NCBI RefSeq assembly: GCF_001884065.1
Contig: NZ_MACH01000055.1
Span: 62,001 to 126,000, forward strand
Direction of reading: 5' to 3'
Source of the DNA: Bacillus proteolyticus
Lineage (GTDB): Bacteria > Bacillota > Bacilli > Bacillales > Bacillaceae_G
DNA length: 64,000 bases
Both the position numbers and the translations under genes were made by a program. Below, in pieces: positions 25,301 through 37,300 of this stretch; the stretch's first letter is position 1; each line of letters begins with the position of its first letter. The notes under the pieces are model-generated. The model was not told the DNA's origin and ran no database searches. It saw only the letters and a program-made list of their open reading frames with translations.

Positions 25301-28300
25301 GTAAGCTTGGGTCTGGTTGATACTCATAGTGAATGACGGCGATATTATTAATGTTATTTTGAGAAGGTATAGAGACTACATTTACTTGGAACGTAACAAT
25401 AATCGTATTATTTGGAAGGATAATATTAAGGGTGATTCCGGTAATTGGATTTTCGTTAGGTCTTGGTATGCCATCTACAAGGATACTATTTGGAACGAAT
25501 GTGGTGCCAGCTGCAATTGCGTCAATTAGGAGAGTATTTGTAATAGGTACTGTACCAGCGTTTGTAACTGCGACCGTATATGTGATGATTTGACCGATAC
25601 GTGTAATGGATCTATTGGCGGATTTAATTGCACTAACATTTGCCGTCCGTACTTCCGTGTTTACTGCATTTGATAACGATCTACGCTGAATAATCGGAGA
25701 GCTAGGGTCAATTTGGTATTCATACGAAGTGTCTGAAATGTTAATGACCGTATTGCCGGACGGTATATTTGTAAGTTGTACTTGGAATGAAATAGTGACT
25801 GTTTCATTTGGTTGTATCGTGCCAAGGGTTACTCCGTTTTCTGGATTCGCGCCAGGCTGAATCACATTATTTATTGTTAAGCTATCTTCAATGAATATAG
25901 TACCTTCTGGAGTGTTATCAATGAACACAATATTGTTAGCTGGAACGGTTCCTATATTTTGTAGTGTATTTGTGTAGGTAATAATTTGCCCAATGGATAC
26001 AAAAGTTACATCCGCCGCTTTAACAGAAATAATATTTGCATTTTGAATCGATGTTGTAACAATATTAGAATTTGCAGAGCGATTCACTGGTGGAGCTGTA
26101 GGAATACTTACATATTGGTAAGTTACAGAAGATTGATTTATAATTTCGGTTTCAGTAGGTGGATTGTTTGTTTGCACTTGGAATAGTATCGTTTTGGAAC
26201 TGTTTGATGAAATCGTTCCAATCGGTATTCCACTTTCTGGATTTACACCTGGCTGCAGGACACCGTTAACTGTAACACTATCTGGAACGAATGTAGTCCC
26301 AGCTGGAATAGAATCTGTAAAAATAGTATTTATTGCGTCAACATTGCCGATATTATTCACTTCAGAAATATAAAGTATAGTTCCACCAATATCTACAGTT
26401 ATTGGGTTGGAGGCTTTTGTAATTGTCAATTGTGCTTGCACGAAGTTCGTAATGCCGATATTACTTGTAGAGGTTTCAGTAATTGGCGGCTGGCTTGGAT
26501 CTGGTTGAATTGTATATGTTGTATTGGATTGATTTGTAATAGAATCTTGCGAGAATGAATTATTAATAAGAATTTGAAACGAAATAAGGTGAGTAGCGTT
26601 TGCTGCAAGGTTAGGAAGCGTGACACCTACATTTGGATTTGCGCCAAGTATAGTAGTTCCGTTAAGTGTAAAACTATTTTCTACAAACGTAGTCCCTTGC
26701 GGAATAGTATCTGAAAATATGAGATTAGAAGCTGGAATATTTCCGGAATTTTCTAGTGTTACGGTGTAAGTTAAAATATCTCCAACGGTTGCTTGTGGTG
26801 CGTTGACAGCTTTTAGAGAAAGGATTGTGGCATCAGAAATTTGTGTAAATGCCGGATTAGAAGTAATTGTTCGAGAGATGATAGGATCGTTTGGATCGGC
26901 GATAAAAGTATAGTCAATACGGGCTGTATTAGAAATTGGATTCACGCTTGGAATGGATTGAACGATAACTTGGAACGTGACGGTGACGATTTCTGACGGC
27001 GCGACGGAGTTTAATGGTATCCCTACGTTTGGATCGGCGCCAGGAACTGATACAGAATTAATGATCACGCTATTAGGAATAAATGCAGTTCCTTCTGGGA
27101 CCGAATCTGTTAAAGTAACTGTATTTGCAGTTGTATTTCCGTTATTTTGAACGACTACTGTGTAAGTGATTGTACCGTCAGTAGATTGTACGAGAGAATC
27201 TGTATTTTTAATTGCGGATAACGATGCATCAACGACAGCTGTAGTCACCGTATTAGATGAGGATGTTGCTGTAACTGGAGGTTGACTCGGATCGACAATA
27301 TACGTGTAACTTGTAATGGCTTGATTTATTATTGCCCCTTGCGGTGGAATAGAACTTGCAAGAAATTGGAACGTAATAGTAGCAGAATCACCTGGTGCGA
27401 TAATACCAACTGGAATACCGAGCGTTGGACTTGCATCTGGAAGTGAAATTCCATTTAACGTAACACTATTTGGAACAAATAATGCCCCTTCAGGAATTCC
27501 ATTAATGAGTAATACAGAATTTGCAGGAAAGTTTCCAGTGCTTGTTAATGTTGCTGTATACGTAATTACATCTCCGATAGATACGATTGTTCGATTTGCT
27601 TCTAAAACAGTAGTAACAGTAGCGTTATTAATTTGTGTTGAAGCGCTATTAGAATTTATTGTGCCTGTAACAGGAGGGGCTGCCGGGTCAACAATAAATG
27701 CGTATTGAATAGATGCTACGTTTGTAATTGGGTTTGAAGGTGGAGTAGATGTAACTATGACTTGGAAAGTAACAGTTAAGGAACTACTTGCGCTAACGGT
27801 TCCGATATTAACTCCGTTATTTGGATTTGCACCTGGAATGGTACTTCCATTTACAGCAAAACTATTTTGAATAAAGGTCGTTCCTGCTGGAATCAGGTCT
27901 GAGAAGTTTAGATTCGTAGCGTTTGTATTGCCGCTATTTTGAATCGAAACTGTATAAGTGATCGTGTCACCGATATTTGCAAAGGCTGTATTAGCAGTTT
28001 TTACGGCCGAAAGTATCGCTGAATTAATAGAAGTAACAAAGACGTTCGTTTCCACATTTCCAGGCTGTGCTTGTAATGCATTTCCTACGTTATATTGGAA
28101 GTTAACAAATCCTAAGTTTTGGAGTTCAGGTGTGAATGTTGTTGGGTTGCTTACGATTTGCACTTGGAACATAATTGTTACGATTTGATTTGGAGTTATT
28201 GTATTTATGCCAACACCGTCAATGATAGAAGCGGATGGTAATGAAGTGCCATTAACAATGACTGATCCTGCAACAAATTGTGTCCATGTCGGTATAGGGT

Positions 28301-31300
28301 CTGAGAAAACAACGTTGTTAGCAGAGATATTTCCTGTATTCGTAATAGTGGTTGTATACGTAATCGTATCACCGATCGTTGCAAAAGCTTTATCTCCTAT
28401 TTTAATAGTGTTTAAAATAGCACTTTCAATTTTTGTTGTAACGCTATTAGAAGTAATATTTTTTGAAACAGGTGGATTAGCCGGATTAACGATATGCTGG
28501 AAGCTAACGCTAGCTTGATTGGTAATTGGATTTATGGGCGGAATTTCATTGGCATTAATATGAAATGCTACGATGACAGATTCGTTTGGCGCGATATCAC
28601 CAATTGGAACACCTGTAATGATGTTTGCATTTGGGATGCTAGTTCCGTTAAGTGTAAAACTATTCGGTTCAAAGGAAGTTCCGTCTGGAATAAGGTCGGT
28701 AAAAATAACATTCGTTGCACTAACATTTCCGCTATTTGTAATTGTAACGGTGTAGACAATATCTTGCCCGATATCTACTGTTGACACATTTGAATTTTTT
28801 TGTGCAGTAAGGATAGCACTATTAATTTGTGTTGATGTTGTATTAGATTGATTAGAAGTTGTAATAGGTGGCAGGTTAGGATTAACGACATAATGATATG
28901 TGATAGAAGCGGAATTAGAAATTGGATTAAGTGTTGGAAGTGTAGTAACAGTTGCTTGGAATGTGACGATTGCCGCATTATCACCAATAATTGAACCAAT
29001 ATTTACACCAGTAGATAAATCAGCGTTTGGAATGGTTTGCCCATTAACTGTAAAACTATTTGGAACGAAACTTAAATTGCTATCAAGAATATCGATAATA
29101 GTTACATCAGTTGCAGCCACATTCCCTGTATTAGGAAGGTTAAGTGTAAATGTTATTGTATTACCAACATCTGCAAAAGTAAGATTTGCTGTTTTTGTAC
29201 TAATAATAGTTGCATTGTTTATTTGAAGAAGCGTAGTGTTAGAAGTAGCTGTACTTGAAACGGGAGGATTATTTGGATCAACAGTAAACTCATAATCCGT
29301 GGATGCTGTATTCGGTGTTGGATTAATAGGTGGAATGATGTTCACTGTAACTTGAAAGACAATACTATATATTTCATTTGGGGGAAGTGTTGCAAGTAAT
29401 ACACCGGTATTCGGATTCGCGTCAGGTTGTAAAACACCATCAACAGTTAATGTGTTAGGAACAAATGTGAGTCCACTTGGTAATACATCTGTGAATACAA
29501 TATTAGTTGCATCGGTATTCCCTATATTCGAAATAGAAGTAGTGTAAAAAGCAGTTTGCCCGATATCTGTATAAGATACACTTTCATTTTTCGTCATGGA
29601 TAATATGGCTTCTCTAATTTGCGTTGAAACAGGATTACTAATCGAAGTTTCTGCATCAGGTGGTGAGACTAATTGGTACGATGTTGATGAGAAATTTACA
29701 ATTGGGTTTTCGGTTGGTAAGGAGATTACGTTTACTTGGAAGGAAACATTTACTGTAGTTCCAGCTGTTATAGGCCCAATATTTACACCGTTCACTGGAT
29801 TCGCGCCACTTTGAGGAATACCATTAATAGAAAATGAGTTTGCAATAAATGTAGTTCCGTTCGGCACAGTATCTGTGAATATAACATTTTGTGCGGATGA
29901 ATTTCCGTTGTTTGTTAAAGTAACAGTATAAGTTAGTATGTCTCCGATATGGCTAAATGATGTATCAACTTGCTTTGATGAAAGGATGGTAGCTGTATTA
30001 ATTGTAGTAAACACTGTATTTGAAGTAGCGGTTCTTGATACAATTGGCGCATTTGGATCAGCGATGAATGTGTAGGAAGCAGTAGCGGTATTTGCGATTG
30101 GATTTTGAACAGGGGTAGAAGTAGCGGTAACTTGAAATGCTATTGCTATTGAGCTGTTAGGAGCAATTGATCCAATTGTAATACCTGTATTAGGATTAAG
30201 GCCAAGTTGTGTGATGCCATTTATTGTGACACTATCCGAAACGAACGTTGTGCCGTCTGGAATAAGGTCAGTGAACGTAATATTCGTAGCGTTTGTATTC
30301 CCGCTATTCGTTAAAATTGTCGTATAGGTAATAGTATCACCTAGCGTTACAAGTGTTTGATCGACTGATTTTGCCATCGTTATCATAGCATCTAGTACAG
30401 GGTTTGTAACGATATTCGTTGAAGTAGAAGTAGTAGCAGGAGCACCGCTTGGATCAACGGTATAAGAATATAAAATTGTGTCACTACCCATAATCGAACT
30501 TGAAGGAGGAATAGAAATAACATTTACTTGGAAAGTAACAGTTACTGTTTGGCCAGGAGCGATATTGGGTATGTTTACTCCAAGTGCTGGCTGCGCCCCG
30601 GGCTGCTGAACTCCATTTATTGTGACTGAATTTGCTATAAATGTAGTGCTAGCTGGGATAGCGCTTGTGAATGTTATATTCGTTGCTGGTGTATTTCCTG
30701 TATTTGTAATAGTAGTTGTATACGTAATTGTATCTCCGACAGAAATAATGGATTTATCGGCACTTTTTGTAGTTGTTAATATAGCACTCTTAATTTTTGT
30801 TGAAACCGTATTAGATACATTCGTTTGTGATACAGCAGGCTGGCTAGGATCGACCACATGTGCAAACTGTACAGAACTAAAATTCGAAATTGGATTTATA
30901 CTTGGAATGTTTGCTACAAGTACGTTTATCGTAATAGAAACCGTACTACCAGGGTTTATATTTCCAATCTGAATTCCGTTCGCTGGATTTCCAATTTGCT
31001 GCGCACCAGAATCATTTACAAGATTGCCAGATATAAATGTCGTTCCATCAGGCAAAATATCCGTGAAAATTATATTTTGTGAAGTGACATTTCCAGGGTT
31101 ACTTAATGTGATTGTACAAGAAATGGTATCGCCAATCGTTGCGAAAGCTTTATCTACAGATTTAACGAGTGCAATTTCCCCAGAATTTATTTGTGTCGAA
31201 ACAGAATTAGATGACGTATTTCGTGAAACAAGTGGTAAATTAGGTGCTGTCATAAATTGATAATTAATAGAAGCGCCGTTTACAACCGGTGAGTTTGGTC

Positions 31301-34300
31301 CTCCGGGTCCGATTGTAAAAATAGGATTTGGGATGCTAACTACTTGCACACGGAAGGTGACGTTTATAAAATCTCCCGCAATAATATCCCCAATTGGTAT
31401 TCCGTTCGCTGGATTTACTCCAGGTAATAAAACCCCGCCTACTCGAACGCTATCTTCTATAAATACTGTATTATTTGGAATCGAATCTGTAAAAGTAATA
31501 TGAGTAGCAGTTGTATTTCCTATATTTTCTAACAAAACAGTATACGTTAAAAATGAATTTCCAGGTGCGATGTCAGAAAATAGTCGATCCACACTTTTCG
31601 TTGCTTGAATGATTGCTTCGTTAATTTGAATTAAAGTTGGATTACTTGTAGCTGTTTCTGTCACCGGTGGCTGGGTAGGGTCAACAATGATTGAGTACGT
31701 TGTGCTAGATTGGTTCAATGTTGGGTTTGTAGCTGGTATTGAGCCAACGATAGTTTGAAAACTAATTGTTGTCGTTCCTCCAACTGGAATTGAGTCTAAA
31801 GAAATCCCGCTATCTGGCCTAAATCCAAGTTGTGGGATGGAGTTAATTTGTACGCTATCAGGAACAAATGAAAGTTCAGGTGGTAATATATCGATAAAAA
31901 CAGGCGTGTTTGCAGTAGTATTTCCGCTATTAGTGAGGGTAGTTGTATACGTAATTGTATCTCCAACAGCAGCAAATGCACTACTCGCAGTTTTTGTTGC
32001 GATAACGGAAGCAGTATTTACTTGTGTAAAAGTTTTATTGGATTTAACTGTTCGTGAAACAGGTGGTTCATTAATATCTACAATAAAACTATATTGAACC
32101 GATGATTTATTAGGGATTGGATTAGGATTTGGAATCGTTGTAATGTTTACTTGAAAGCTGAGTATAACTGATGCATTTGAATTTATGTTACCGATATTGA
32201 TACCATTTTGTGGATTTGCATTAGGAATGGTTGTTCCATTTACTGTAAAACTATTTGGAATAAACGTTGTACCATCTGGAATTAAATCTGTAAAAATAAC
32301 ATTGTTTGCGGTAGTGTTACCGGAATTAGTAATGGTAGAAGTGAAAGTAAGTGTATCTCCAATAGTAGCGAATGTTGAATTGACAGTTTTATTTATAGAT
32401 AGAGTAGCATCAATAATTGGAGTAACCGTTGTGTTTGTAATTGTACTACTAACAGCAGGTGATTGGTTTGGATTCACGGTATATTCATAATTTACAAGAG
32501 CATTATTTGTTAATGTGCCACTAGGTGGTATGGCTAAAATTTGTGCTTGAAAAGTAATGAATACAGTATCTCCTGGTGAAATATCTGCTAAGTGAACACC
32601 AAGTGATGGATCTAATCCTGGTTGTGGAACATTATCGATAGTTACGGAGTTTTGGATAAATGACGCTCCTGCACCAAGTCCATCCGTCAAAACAGTTGCA
32701 CTAGCAGGGATATTACCTGTATTTGTTACTGCAATCGTATAGGTGACGATATCTCCAATTGCAGCTGTCGGTGTATTCACTGACTTAGTAGCGACGATTG
32801 TAGCGTTATTAATTTGAGTTGTTATTACGTTACTTAACGCATTGGCGGATGTTGGAGGTAAGTTAGGATTTACGACATATTCGTATGCTGTATTACTTTG
32901 ATTAGGGATTGGGTTCGGATTCGGGATGGAAATTACTTGCACTTGGAACGAAATTATCGTATTTGCATTCGGATTTATTGGATCAATTGCTATTCCATTC
33001 GATGGATTTACATTAGGCAGTATATTCCCATTTACTGTTACACTATTAGGAATAAACGATGTCCCGCTTGGAATTAAATCTGTAAATATCACGTTTGATG
33101 CAAGTGTGTTCCCGTTATTCGCTAAAGTAGTTGTGTACGTAATAATATCATTTACGTTCGCAAACTGTTTATCTGCAGATTTTGCAGAGGTAATCGTAGC
33201 GGTATTAATAGTTGTCAGTACAGTGTTAGAAGCTACCATTTGCATTACAGCTGGTTTAGATGGGTCATATGTGTATTGGAAAGTAGTGCCTGATTGATTC
33301 GTAATTGGATTTACCGCAGGAATAGTTGGTACAAAAACCTGGAATGCAACAGTACGTGATGAATTCGCTCCTATCGTACCAATTAAAATGCCGTTAGCAG
33401 GATTTGCATTAGCTATAGGGACACCGTTAATCGTTACAGTATTAGGAAGGAAGATAGTACCAGCTGGAATGATATCTGTAAACATTACATTGGAGGCAGG
33501 GATATTGCCGTTATTAGTTAAAATCGTTGCATAAGTTATGACATCTCCAACATCAGCGAAATTTGTGCTCGTTAGTTTCGTAGCAACAATATTAGCAGTA
33601 TTAATTTGTGTAGTTACTATATTACTAGTAGCGTTTCTAACAACAGCAGGTAAAATTGGATCTGCGATAAAGCTATATTGAAGTGCAGCGCTGTTTTGAA
33701 CTGGATTTGGTGAAGGTAAACTATTTGCACTAATTTGGAAAACAATCGTTGTAATGCCGCCTGCTGGAATAGTACCAACTTGAAGACCAACACTTGGATC
33801 TGCACCTAACTGTAAAGCACCGCCTATAAAAATACTATTTGGTACGAGAGTCGTACCAGGAGGGAGTATATCGGTAACGACTACATTATTTGCTGAAGTA
33901 TTTCCAGGGTTAGCTAGGGCAATTGTGTATGTGATCGGTTGCCCAACATCTGCAATAGTTAAATCTACCTGTTTGACAATAACTACATTTGCTAAGTTGA
34001 TTTGTGTACTTACAGTGTTACTTAAAGATGTTTCTATAGTTGGCGGGTCGCCCGGATTTAAAATAAAACTATATTGTGTACTAGATGAATTTCTTGTTGG
34101 GTTTTGTGTTGGGAAAGAGGTGACAGTTACTTGATAAGAGACGGTAAGTGAGCCGTTAGCAGGAATGGAAGGTAACGGGACACCGACATTTGGATCGGCG
34201 TTATTTTGGAGTACACCATTAATAAGGAAAGTGTTTGGAATAAAGGTAGTACCATCTGGATTTGTATCTACAAAAGTCGGATTATCAGCAGTAACACTTC

Positions 34301-37300
34301 CTGCATTCATTAAAAGAATAGTATAAGTTAATACATCTCCAACAGTAGCGAACGCTCGATCCACTGTTTTGGTTGAAATGACATTTGCATCGTTTACTTG
34401 AGTAAATGTAGTGGTTGAAGTAGTGTTCTTACTTACAGGTGAAGCGTTTGGATCAACGATAAAGTTATAGGAAATGGAAGCGTTATTTGAAATAGGATTT
34501 GGGTTTGGAATGCTAGTTATTACTACTTGGAATGAAGCTGTAATTGTAGTATTAGCATTGATGCTACCAATATTGATGTTAGCTGGTGTAACGCCTGGTT
34601 GAGCAACATTGTTAACTATAACACTGTCTGGCACAAAGGAAGTACCATTCGCAATTGAATCGGATAGTAATACATTGTTCGCTGTAACATTTCCATTGTT
34701 TGTAAGAGAAAAAGTGTAAGTTAAAATATCGCCAACTTCCGCAAATGTTTTATCTACAGATTTAGTAGCTTGAAGGTTTGCTAGTCTAATTGTTGATGTA
34801 ACAGAATTAGAATTTGCTGTTTTTGAAGTTGGTGGCAGACTTGGATTTACAGTATATAGATAAGAAGCGAAAGCATTATTAATGATAGGGTTTTGGGCGG
34901 TAATATTGATGACTGTTACTTGGAAAGCAAGGGTAAAAGTAGCTCCGGCAGGAATTGTGCCGATAGGTAAAGCAACGAGAGAATCTACATTTTGCAAAAC
35001 TCCGTTTAGTGTTACAGTACCAGGAGTCAATATCGTTCCATTTGGAAGTGGATCTGTTAGTTGTACGTTAGTTGTAGCAGTATTTCCACTGTTTGTAATA
35101 AGGATTGTATAACTTATCGTTTCGCCAATTGTGGCGAATTGTTTGTTTGTTGATTTTGTTAATGTTACATTCGCATTGTTAATTTGAGTAGAAACGAGAT
35201 TAGAAGAAATATTTTTCGTAACGGGTGATTGACTAGGATTGACGGTGTATTGGTAAGAAGCACTTGATCCGTTAGATACGACATTTGACGCGGGTATTGT
35301 ATTTACTACTACTTGAAATGAAATATTTTTTGTTGTGCCAGCTGGGATTGATCCAATGTTCACACCGTTAGCGGGATTTGAGCCCACCTGTGTCGTGCCA
35401 TCAATTGTTAAACTGTTTAGAACAAAAGTTGTGCCAGTGGGAATGACATCTGTAAAAATAACATTGTTCGCATTCGTATTACCTGTACCTGTAAAGGAAA
35501 CGGTGTACGTTAGTGTATCACCAATATCTGCATAGTTTTTATCTACTGCTTTCGTCATTGTTACAGTAGCATTATTCACTTGAGTGGATACAATATTCGT
35601 CGTATCAGTACCGCTTACTGCCGGTTGATTTGGCACAGGAGTATATTGATATGTTGTTGTACCACTATTTAATATTGGATTTGTTTGGGGGATAGATGGA
35701 ACGAATACTTGGAATGAAATAGTGGTAGTAGAATTTGCAGCAATAGATCCAATTGCTATACCAGTAGCAGGATTTGCTCCTGCTTGAGTAACCCCGTTAA
35801 CAGTTACACTCCCTGGAATGAAAGTAGTCCCGCTTGGAATTGGATCTGTATATATAACGTTCGTTGCAGTGATATTTCCTATATTAGCTAAGGCAATACT
35901 GTAAGTTAACGTTTCGCCAATATCGGTAAAAATTTTGTTAACTGATTTTGTACCATTAATATCTGCGAGGTTAATTTGTGTTCCGGCAGAGTTGCTTGTT
36001 GCAAGACCATTAAAGGTTGTTCCTCCAGCAATTGGTGTATATTGAAATGTAATATTAGCAGTGTTAGAAATCGGATTTGGGTTTGGAAGAGAGACTACAG
36101 TCGCTTGGAAAGTTACTGTACGAGAAGCACTGTTATTAATTGTTCCAAGAGATATACCAGCAGCAGGATTTGCATTTGTTTGTGGTACGTTATCTACCGT
36201 TACAGTGCCAGGTATAAAGGAAGTACCGGTAGGAAGATTATCTATAAAAATAACGTTGTTGGCGGGAAGAAGCCCGGTATTAGGGATAGTAACGGTATAA
36301 GTGAGGACATCTCCAATTGCAGCGACGCTTTTATTCACGCTTTTCGTTGCTTGTATGTTAGGTGAATTTATGTTGATTTGTAAACCGACTGTATTTAACA
36401 TATATGCGTCTCCGTTAGTTGTTAAACGGATTGCGGCGGATACTTGAGAGTTTGTTAAATAAGGAGAAATATCAATAGAAGTAATGTCCCAACCTTGCCT
36501 TCCTGCAGAGATATTTGTACTTGTAGAAGCGCTTTGATTTCGTGTTCCGAATGTCCCCGTTGTATCCAAATTTCCGGCGGCATTATTAACTTGAGAACCG
36601 AAGAAATTACTTACAGCATTATTTGGCCCAGATAATGCATTTAATGAACTGAAATTTGGTCCAAATAATGCTTGATCCCCAGTTAAATCAGCATCCCCTT
36701 CAGTAGAACTTAAAAATAATCTACCGCTTACAGGTCCTCCTGAAGGTGTTAAAAATCCTGAGACTGATACATCGGCACTACCAGTTTCTACAGAAACACG
36801 GTTACCAGCTACATAAATTGTTAAATTTCTTGCGGGTAAGGAACCGTTTTGATAAGCGACAATGAGCGTCCATCCAGAAGAATTGATAGCCCCGTTAGAA
36901 GCATCTAAAGGGTCAACAAGTCCAGGGACAGAGCCAGTTGTATAAGAGCCGGATCCTCCAGCTTGAACGAGGGATGTTACATCTGCGGACCGTGTATAGA
37001 ATCCAAATGTGACAGATCCAGAAACGAAAGTTTGATTTGAAGCTGTAACAGCTGAAGGGGTAATTGAGTATGTTGACACAGGTGTTGTAAAAGAAACGGG
37101 GTTTCCTAATAAACTCGTAATGTTTTGATCACGAGATAAATAGTTTCCTCCCCAAACAAGTTCTGCGTAAAGGATAGTACTACCAGCAGGGATATTCAAA
37201 ATAGCGGTAGAACTATTTTGTGTATAGTTTAATGTTGTACCAGCAGGAAAAGTAGTTACTTGTAAAGCAGTATTCGTAGTTACGAATGCACCAATTGCCC

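Noticed and set aside
22588-36365. Many plus-strand open frames of 60-129 codons opposite the giant repeat gene
   Set aside because: They recur with the repeat period, lack ribosome binding sites and mirror the same repeat positions, so they are antisense shadows of the minus-strand gene.
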